Assembly (NCBI GenBank): GCA_021808665.1
Contig: JAKBBA010000095.1
Span: 1-11,700, forward strand
DNA: 11,700 nt
Reading direction: 5' to 3'
Source of the DNA: Actinomycetes bacterium
GTDB taxonomy: Bacteria; Actinomycetota; Acidimicrobiia; Acidimicrobiales; Palsa-688
In this document: in pieces, positions 7,204 to 11,700 of the stretch
How the letters are laid out: each line of letters starts with the position of its first letter
Position numbering within the stretch: position 1 is the first letter of the stretch
Notes under the pieces: generated by a model
Seen by the model: the letters and a program-made list of their open reading frames with translations, nothing else
What the model was told of the DNA's origin: nothing
Databases searched by the model: none
Made by a program: the position numbers and the translations under genes

Positions 7204-8205
7204 ATGAGCCCACTGGCCTTTGCCGCCCGACGCGTCAGCGCCGCAATCGTTATCGTCTTGATCTTGGTGGCGGCGATGTTCACGCTGCAGCACCTATCGC
7301 GCACCGACCCCGCCCACGCCTATCTCGGCGCTGGCGCCTCGACGACAGCGGTCGCTGCCGAACGTGTAAAGCTGGGACTGAACCAGCCTGTCGTCACCCA
7401 GTTCTTTCACTATGTCGCAAATCTGGCTCAGGGGAATCTCGGAGTTTCTTACCGGACCCGCAACCCGGTCGCCACCGATATAGGCGAGTACCTGCCGGCG
7501 ACAGTCGAGTTGGCGTTCTACGCACTTGTGATGGCCTTGGCGGCAGGGACGCTCCTGGGCGTTGCGTCGGCCGGCAAGTGGCGAGGGGCGAGGGTACTGA
7601 AGTTCGTGATGGTCTCGGGCGCGTCGGCGCCCCTCTTCCTCCTGGCATTACTTGGCATCTTGGTGTTCTATGGGCATCTCGGGATACTCCCGGCCACGGG
7701 CAGAACGTCAAGCGTCAATCCTCCGACTGGCCCCACCGGGTTTCTTACCATTGATGCGGTGCTTGCCGGCCGGTTCGGGGTCCTCCTAAACGCGCTCAGG
7801 CATTTGGTCATGCCGGCCCTGAGCCTCGCAATCGGCCCGGCCGTCTCCATCGGACGAGTACTGCGCGGGAGCCTGATGACCGTTCTGCGAGAGGATTACG
7901 TTCGCACGGCGCGCGCCAAGGGTCTCCGGGAACGCCGGGTACTGTTGAGCCACGCCCTGCGAAATTCGGTCGGGCCGGCCCTATCGATGACTGGCCTTCA
8001 GTTCGGTCTGCTCCTAGCGGGCGATGTAGTGGTCGAGCAAGTGTTCGCCTGGCCCGGCATCGGTTACTACGCCGCTCAGAGTATCCCGGTCGGTGACTTC
8101 CCGGCTATTGGAGGGGTAACGCTGGTGCTCGGCGTTGGGTATGTGGCAATCAACGCCTTAGTGGACATCTTCCAGCGGATTGCCGATCCGCGCATCAAGC
8201 TCTGA
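7204..8205 (+). CDS. ABC transporter permease, DppB/OppB type
   Basis: Second inner-membrane channel subunit, 333 residues. The ATG at 7204 is preferred over upstream in-frame codons because it follows the stop of the previous gene by 10 nt, has GAGGGG just ahead, and begins with the usual short basic end before the first membrane helix (12-29). Family signs are the periplasmic region with GLNQPVVTQFFHYVANLAQGNLGVS (split in two blocks, about 58-82), the EAA loop DYVRTARAKGLRERRVLLSH (231-250) and VEQVFAWPGIG (277-287). Together with the binding protein, fused ATPase and DppC-like subunit it completes one importer. Nothing in the sequence gives the substrate. Confidence 0.93.
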   Translation: MSPLAFAARRVSAAIVIVLILVAAMFTLQHLSRTDPAHAYLGAGASTTAVAAERVKLGLNQPVVTQFFHYVANLAQGNLGVSYRTRNPVATDIGEYLPATVELAFYALVMALAAGTLLGVASAGKWRGARVLKFVMVSGASAPLFLLALLGILVFYGHLGILPATGRTSSVNPPTGPTGFLTIDAVLAGRFGVLLNALRHLVMPALSLAIGPAVSIGRVLRGSLMTVLREDYVRTARAKGLRERRVLLSHALRNSVGPALSMTGLQFGLLLAGDVVVEQVFAWPGIGYYAAQSIPVGDFPAIGGVTLVLGVGYVAINALVDIFQRIADPRIKL

Positions 8206-8311
8206 GTACCAGCCCTCAGACGCCAAGTTCGACATCCACACGGATGGGCGGTCTTGGACGGTCTGCGCTGCGCTCGGAAAGCGCACAAGTCACACAAGAT
8301 AAGGAGAAACA
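8206..8311 (+). other. Intercistronic gap with small hairpin and ribosome binding site
   Basis: This is the longest gap inside the operon (106 nt). It holds a 6-bp hairpin TGCGCT/AGCGCA (8269-8274 with 8280-8285, loop CGGAA) without a T-tract, so not a clear terminator. A strong AAGGAG (8301-8306) sits 5 nt before the hydrolase start. A second promoter could be present, but I see no clear one. Confidence 0.5.
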
Positions 8312-9427
8312 ATGACACACGGACACGATCGCCATGGACCCCAGGCCCGCTTCGCCCTAGAGCAAGAGGCTCTGCTTCCGACGACAGGCTTGGAGCGCGA
8401 GCAGGCCAGGGGGCTAGAGCTCGGCCTGCCAGGCGCCGACTCTATCGTCGACCGCACCATTCCCACCTTCTCTCGGGGCGAGCTACCCCACTTCGCAGGG
8501 ATCAACACCTTTCTCAAGGCGCCATATGTCGAAGATGTCAGAGAGTGCGGGCGCTACGACGTGGCCGTCTTGGGTGCGCCTCACGACGCCGGGACTACCT
8601 ATCGGTCCGGGACGCGGTTCGGTCCTCAGGGAATGCGACGCATCTCTGCACTATACGGCTCGTACAGTTTCGAGCTCGGAGTGGATCTACGGGAGTCGAT
8701 CACCATCGCCGACATCGGCGATATCTTCACCATTCCCGGGAATCTGGAGAAGAGCTTCGACCAGATAGCGAAAGGGGTCTCTCACGTGTTCGCGTCGGGG
8801 GCGTTCCCGGTCGTCTTAGGGGGAGACCATTCCATCGGTTACCCGACCGTCCGCGGTGTCGCAGAGAACCTCACGGGCAACCTGGGAATCATCCACTTCG
8901 ACCGCCACGTCGACACCCAAGAAACGGATCTGGACGAGCGCATGCACACCACTCCGTGGTACCACGCCACGGATCTTCCCAACGTTCCGGCCAAGAACCT
9001 TGTCCAGCTGGGCATTGGGGGATGGCAGGCGCCACGGCCTGGTGTGAAGGTGTCCCGAGAGCGTGAGACGACTATTTTGACCGTGAACGACTGCGTCGAG
9101 ATGGGCATCCAAGCTGCGGCCGAGCTGGCGCTGGAGGTGGCATGGGATGGGGCGGACGCTGTGTGGCTGTCGTTCGACGTTGACTGCCTCGACGTGGCCT
9201 TCGTCCCCGGTACGGGGTGGCCCGAGCCGGGAGGGTTCCTGCCAAGGGAAGTGCTGGAACTGGTACAGCGCATCTCCGCACCGGGGCTTGCCGGAATGGA
9301 GATAGTAGAATGTTCGCCTCCCTATGACTCCGCGGACATCACCTCCTTGATGGGAGTGAGGGTAATCTGCGACGTGCTCGGAACTTTGGTGCGCAACGGG
9401 CGGCTTCCAAGAAGTGACAGCAGATAG
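8312..9427 (+). CDS. gdmH: Guanidine hydrolase (guanidinase), ureohydrolase (arginase/agmatinase) superfamily
   Basis: Predicted cytoplasmic metallohydrolase, 371 residues, converting guanidine to urea and ammonia. The binuclear-metal ligands of the arginase fold are all present: His173 in GGDHS, Asp197/His199/Asp201 in FDRHVDT, and Asp289/Asp291 in SFDVDCLD. The DRHVDT form (instead of the usual DAHxD of arginases and agmatinases), the following QETDLDERMHTTPW, LGIGGWQAPRPGVKV, and FVPGTGWPEPGGFLPRE match my memory of the nickel-dependent guanidine hydrolase of cyanobacteria (Sll1077/GdmH). An extended N-terminus of about 80 residues before the catalytic core (VAVLGAPHDAG) also fits that group better than classical agmatinases. 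The guanidine-I riboswitch at the head of the operon supports the substrate. Characterised members need nickel, and some need dedicated HypA/HypB-like chaperones; none lies in this window. The downstream gene begins directly after the stop codon. Less likely alternatives are agmatinase, or hydrolases of substituted guanidines such as methylguanidine or metformin. Confidence 0.9.
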   Translation: MTHGHDRHGPQARFALEQEALLPTTGLEREQARGLELGLPGADSIVDRTIPTFSRGELPHFAGINTFLKAPYVEDVRECGRYDVAVLGAPHDAGTTYRSGTRFGPQGMRRISALYGSYSFELGVDLRESITIADIGDIFTIPGNLEKSFDQIAKGVSHVFASGAFPVVLGGDHSIGYPTVRGVAENLTGNLGIIHFDRHVDTQETDLDERMHTTPWYHATDLPNVPAKNLVQLGIGGWQAPRPGVKVSRERETTILTVNDCVEMGIQAAAELALEVAWDGADAVWLSFDVDCLDVAFVPGTGWPEPGGFLPREVLELVQRISAPGLAGMEIVECSPPYDSADITSLMGVRVICDVLGTLVRNGRLPRSDSR

Positions 9428-10360
9428 ATGCCGTCCCCGTCGCCCTCGCCGTCGCCGTCCCCGTCCCCGTCGCCCCGCTACGGCGAAGGTGATCCGCCCC
9501 TCGGCTCCGGGGCGGCGGAGGTAACGAGCGTTGGTGGGACCGACGGTCTCCCCACGAGGATCGTACCGCTGACGCTCGGGTGGGAGCTCGTTCCTCGCTC
9601 GGTGTCAGTCTTCGGTGATACCTCAGGTTTGGTGCTGTGCGAGCCGGTCCCGGGAGTCCTGATCGAAACGCCTGCCGGCTGGGTTTTGCTCGACACCGGG
9701 TACAACACTGCGCTGATCTGGGATCCGGTACTGGCGGCGCGCTTTCACGGTCGGGGTCCCGTCCCGATTCTGCCCGGCACCGGTGATCCGCTGGAGCAGG
9801 CCTGCCGCGCTGCTGGGGTGGCCTTCGACGACATTGTCCTGGTGGCGGTCAGCCACCTCCACTTCGATCACGCCGGCGGCTTGAAGCACTTCGCCGGCAG
9901 ATCCACGACTGTAGCGGTCCAGGCGCGGGAGCTGGACTACGGGCTCGACGCTCCGCACCCGGTCGCCGAGCGCAACGGCATCTGGCGGATCGACTTTGAC
10001 GATCCGAACTTGCGTTGGCGGACGCTTGACGGCGACACCACTTTGGTGGCGGGCATCACCGCAGTATCAACACCGGGTCACACGCTTGGTCATCAGAGTT
10101 TCCTAGTCGAACTGGACAGCGATGTCGGCGGCGGGGGGTACGCGTTCGCGTTCGATGCCGCCGATCTCACCGTCAATCTTGTCGACGAGCTTTCCCCCGG
10201 GGGTCTGGTGGACGCCACCCCGCAGACTGCGATCGCATCCATTCGGCGCTTCAAGGAATTGGCGTTGTCACGCAGCTTTACCATGGTGCCGGGACACGAC
10301 CCGGATGCATGGCCTGAGCTAACCCGCCTCCTCGGTGGAGTGGCGTTGCCGCCACGCTGA
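9428..10360 (+). CDS. Metallo-beta-lactamase-fold hydrolase, lactonase-like, with Pro-Ser repeat N-terminus
   Basis: Predicted zinc (or other metal) hydrolase of 310 residues. Metal ligands of the fold are visible: HLHFDH (143-148), His218 in TPGHTLGHQ, bridging Asp246 in FDAADL, and His290 in PGHDP. Overall order resembles N-acyl-homoserine or gamma-butyrolactone lactonases (AiiA/AttM type), but the substrate cannot be assigned. The ATG directly abuts the TAG of the guanidinase gene, and there is no other ATG or GTG start before the fold begins, so this start is likely although its ribosome site is weak; translation is probably coupled. Residues 2-16 are alternating Pro-Ser, followed by a Gly-rich stretch to about 40, giving a disordered tail with no signal peptide. 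Its place as the last gene of a guanidine-controlled operon suggests a role linked to that metabolism, but no such role is known to me. Confidence 0.88.
   Translation: MPSPSPSPSPSPSPSPRYGEGDPPLGSGAAEVTSVGGTDGLPTRIVPLTLGWELVPRSVSVFGDTSGLVLCEPVPGVLIETPAGWVLLDTGYNTALIWDPVLAARFHGRGPVPILPGTGDPLEQACRAAGVAFDDIVLVAVSHLHFDHAGGLKHFAGRSTTVAVQARELDYGLDAPHPVAERNGIWRIDFDDPNLRWRTLDGDTTLVAGITAVSTPGHTLGHQSFLVELDSDVGGGGYAFAFDAADLTVNLVDELSPGGLVDATPQTAIASIRRFKELALSRSFTMVPGHDPDAWPELTRLLGGVALPPR
9431..9475 (+). repeat. Hexanucleotide tandem repeat (CCG-TCN)n encoding Pro-Ser repeats
   Basis: About 7.5 imperfect copies of a 6-base unit (CCG/CCC followed by TCC/TCG) lie immediately after the start codon of the lactonase-like gene and encode (PS)7P. 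Slippage would add or remove two residues without shifting frame. It could be a simple disordered tail or a recent expansion at the gene junction. Confidence 0.9.
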
Positions 10361-10743
10361 GGGGCTTCCCTGCAGCGTCAGCCTGCTACCTGAGCTGATA
10401 GCGCTCGCGAAGCCTGGTTGGCCGGTGAGGTCTATTGCCTCCAACTCGCCAGGACGCATCTCAGGCGCTTGGCGTGGGGTAAGCAGCCAGCCGATGAAAC
10501 GATTGATACTTTGTACAGCTATAGCATGTATAAAGTATCAATCGTTTTCTAGGGCAGCCGAAATAGGGTGGATGTCCAGGGTCGCGGGGGATTTCGGTGG
10601 CACGCGTCGTCGACGCGACCGGGTATGTGACGGTAGCGGAACGCGAGATCGACCCTGCGAGTACCCCCAACTCGACCCCGGCGGTACTTTGGCCGGTAGC
10701 TTGTCGCGGCAGCGGCGTGCCGGCATGGGCAACTGATCGGGCG
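10361..10743. other. Convergent intergenic region without a convincing gene
   Basis: It lies between the end of the guanidine operon and the end of the minus-strand membrane protein. Short open frames exist on both strands but none has a good start with ribosome site or a recognisable product. Besides the long palindrome at 10497-10547, there is a 15-base GC-rich palindrome CGCGTCGTCGACGCG at 10603-10617. I see no tRNA, insertion-sequence ends or CRISPR repeats. Confidence 0.6.
10497..10547. repeat. AT-rich 51-bp near-perfect palindrome (possible bidirectional terminator or protein/recombinase site)
   Basis: The arms 10497-10517 (AAACGATTGATACTTT then GTACA) and 10527-10547 (TGTAT then AAAGTATCAATCGTTT) are reverse complements over 21 positions with a single G-T mismatch, around a 9-nt centre. 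As RNA it would be a very stable hairpin, followed on the plus strand by TCT (TTTTCT overall). It lies 137 nt after the operon's last stop and about 200 nt beyond the stop of the convergent minus-strand gene, so a two-way terminator is the plainest reading. The stem is much more AT-rich than the surroundings, unlike typical terminators of GC-rich genomes. Confidence 0.85.
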
Positions 10744-11700
10744 TCAGCACAGCTGGTAAATGATGGCGTTGCTGTCTTGGTAGACGACTCTGAGCCGACC
10801 GGGTAGTGGCTGGCTGGCGGGTGTAGTGAAGTAGTGAAAGCCGTACTTGTGGCACAACACGCCGTAGAGGTGGGCGTTGATTGTCTGCTGCAGTCTGGCG
10901 TCTGCGGCAGCGACCGTTGACGGTGTGCGGGATATGTAGCCGAACGCGATCGGCTTTCCGGTCAGGACCTGGTCGTATAGCTGGAGTGATTTGTCGACGC
11001 GGCCGTGGGCTGTGGCGGCGTTGTCGATGACTGCTCCGGGCGGCAGCCTCTTCAGGGCGCTGACGTAGGCCGGTCTTGTGACCGGGGTTAGTGGCGGTGG
11101 TGCTGGCCACAGCTCGACCACAAGTCCCGCGCATACCAGCCCTGTCAGCACCCGGCCCCGGGCCCGATGTGAACCGCGTGCGGTCCACCTGCTGAGCACG
11201 AGAGATATGAGAATAGCGGTGGCGAGCGTCGTGAGTACGATTATCCGGACCGGCTCGATGTTGTAGTCGAGGAGAGGAAACGCCTTGCGTATAAGGTCGA
11301 AGGGCATTGGCAGGCCAGTGCTTGAGCCGTGGAAGACCAGGTAGGGCCCGAGGCTTAGCGCAAAGGACACCCCGGCGAAGCCGAGCCAGAAACCGGCGTG
11401 TGCTCCGAGGCGCCGCCGGGTGACAGCTGCGATGACAAGAAGGGTGCTGGCGGTGATCGACAGGTAGGCGCTGTAGTCGCCGAGGGGCACGTGTATGGCG
11501 CCCCAATACCACTGTGTGAGGTGGGAGAATCGCCAGTGACCGCCAGGGAGCAGCAATGAAAGCACGTCCGTGCCCGTGCTTTTGTGGCCGCCGACCATAG
11601 GGTCGGTCAGGTTCGACAGTATCAGCGCCGCCGGAAGTGGGATGGTCAGCAGGCCCGAGAGGCCGACGAATACCGCACTGGACGTCGCGTCGAGCTTTAG
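10744..11700 (-). CDS. Polytopic membrane protein, GT-C glycosyltransferase/YfhO-like, C-terminal part
   Basis: The frame is open on the minus strand to the right edge, so this is the last 318 residues of a longer protein; the ATG at 11598 is internal, because the residues before it (LILSNLTDPM) continue a membrane-protein frame. Seen: a run of hydrophobic helices alternating with loops, including GDYSAYLSITASTLLVIAAV, then FWLGFAGVSFALSLGPYLVF, then the LPMPFDLIRKAFPLLDYNIEPVRI pattern (split around LIRK), a further helix pair, and a soluble tail of about 140 residues. The order YxxY-helix, LxLGPYL, LPYxLxxxxP and xxPxRxxVL is what I recall from uncharacterised large actinobacterial and Chloroflexi membrane proteins with GT-C-like folds, which use lipid-linked sugars. 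The donor, acceptor and active-site residues lie outside the window. It is convergent to the guanidine operon and not part of it. Confidence 0.75.
   Translation of the reverse strand, partial: LKLDATSSAVFVGLSGLLTIPLPAALILSNLTDPMVGGHKSTGTDVLSLLLPGGHWRFSHLTQWYWGAIHVPLGDYSAYLSITASTLLVIAAVTRRRLGAHAGFWLGFAGVSFALSLGPYLVFHGSSTGLPMPFDLIRKAFPLLDYNIEPVRIIVLTTLATAILISLVLSRWTARGSHRARGRVLTGLVCAGLVVELWPAPPPLTPVTRPAYVSALKRLPPGAVIDNAATAHGRVDKSLQLYDQVLTGKPIAFGYISRTPSTVAAADARLQQTINAHLYGVLCHKYGFHYFTTPASQPLPGRLRVVYQDSNAIIYQLC

Noticed and set aside
8254..9066. 270-residue plus-strand open frame over the start of the guanidinase
   Set aside because: Arg-rich shadow of the clearly recognisable ureohydrolase in another frame.
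8312..9427. Annotation as plain agmatinase or arginase
   Set aside because: The metal motif DRHVDT, flanking segments and the guanidine-I riboswitch fit guanidine hydrolase better.
10335..10736. 133-residue plus-strand frame over the convergent gap
   Set aside because: Starts inside the lactonase-like gene and runs through the palindrome; no recognisable domain.
10597..10806. Small plus-strand frame starting with GTG and reading ARVVDATGYVTVAERE
   Set aside because: Looks slightly protein-like but has no ribosome site, overlaps the end of the convergent gene, and matches no family I recognise.
10538..11512. 324-residue minus-strand open frame, Arg/Pro-rich
   Set aside because: It overlaps the membrane-protein frame, has no hydrophobic or domain pattern, and has the biased composition of an out-of-frame reading in GC-rich DNA.
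1..11700. CRISPR arrays, tRNA or rRNA genes, insertion sequences
   Set aside because: No regularly spaced repeats, cloverleaf-like segments, transposase motifs or terminal inverted repeats flanking a gene were seen.

Overview
The window is high-GC bacterial DNA from a chromosome-like context. GTG/ATG starts, a twin-ATPase peptide-type ABC protein, an actinobacterial-looking lipoprotein and a GT-C-like membrane protein suggest an actinomycete, possibly of the Acidimicrobiia type. The taxonomic guess rests on protein flavour only and is weak.

Region 1 (1-2269, + strand) is a lipid/polyester segment. It holds the 3' part of a medium/long-chain acyl-CoA synthetase resembling AlkK, then an alpha/beta hydrolase that closely resembles the intracellular medium-chain polyhydroxyalkanoate depolymerase PhaZ. 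Depolymerase releases 3-hydroxy acids and the ligase activates them, so the pair is functionally coherent.

Region 2 (about 2500-10360, + strand) is the centre of interest. A well-conserved guanidine-I (ykkC type) riboswitch aptamer overlaps a 14-bp intrinsic terminator hairpin in front of six open frames on the same strand with short or no gaps. These are a family-5 solute-binding lipoprotein, a fused double ATPase, two permeases (order C then B), a ureohydrolase of the nickel-dependent guanidine hydrolase type, and a metallo-beta-lactamase-fold hydrolase with a (Pro-Ser)n N-terminus. The layout reads as a guanidine-induced uptake and hydrolysis operon: guanidine binds the leader, transcription continues, the ABC importer brings in a substrate or the nickel cofactor, and the ureohydrolase splits guanidine into urea and ammonia. 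The Opp/Dpp/Nik-class transporter and the lactonase-like enzyme are the parts whose roles are not explained by known guanidine pathways.

Region 3 (10361-10743) is a convergent gap without a convincing gene. It carries a striking AT-rich 51-bp near-perfect palindrome (two 21-nt arms, 9-nt centre).

Region 4 (10744 to the right edge, - strand) is the C-terminal part of a large polytopic membrane protein of the GT-C/YfhO-like kind, cut by the window.
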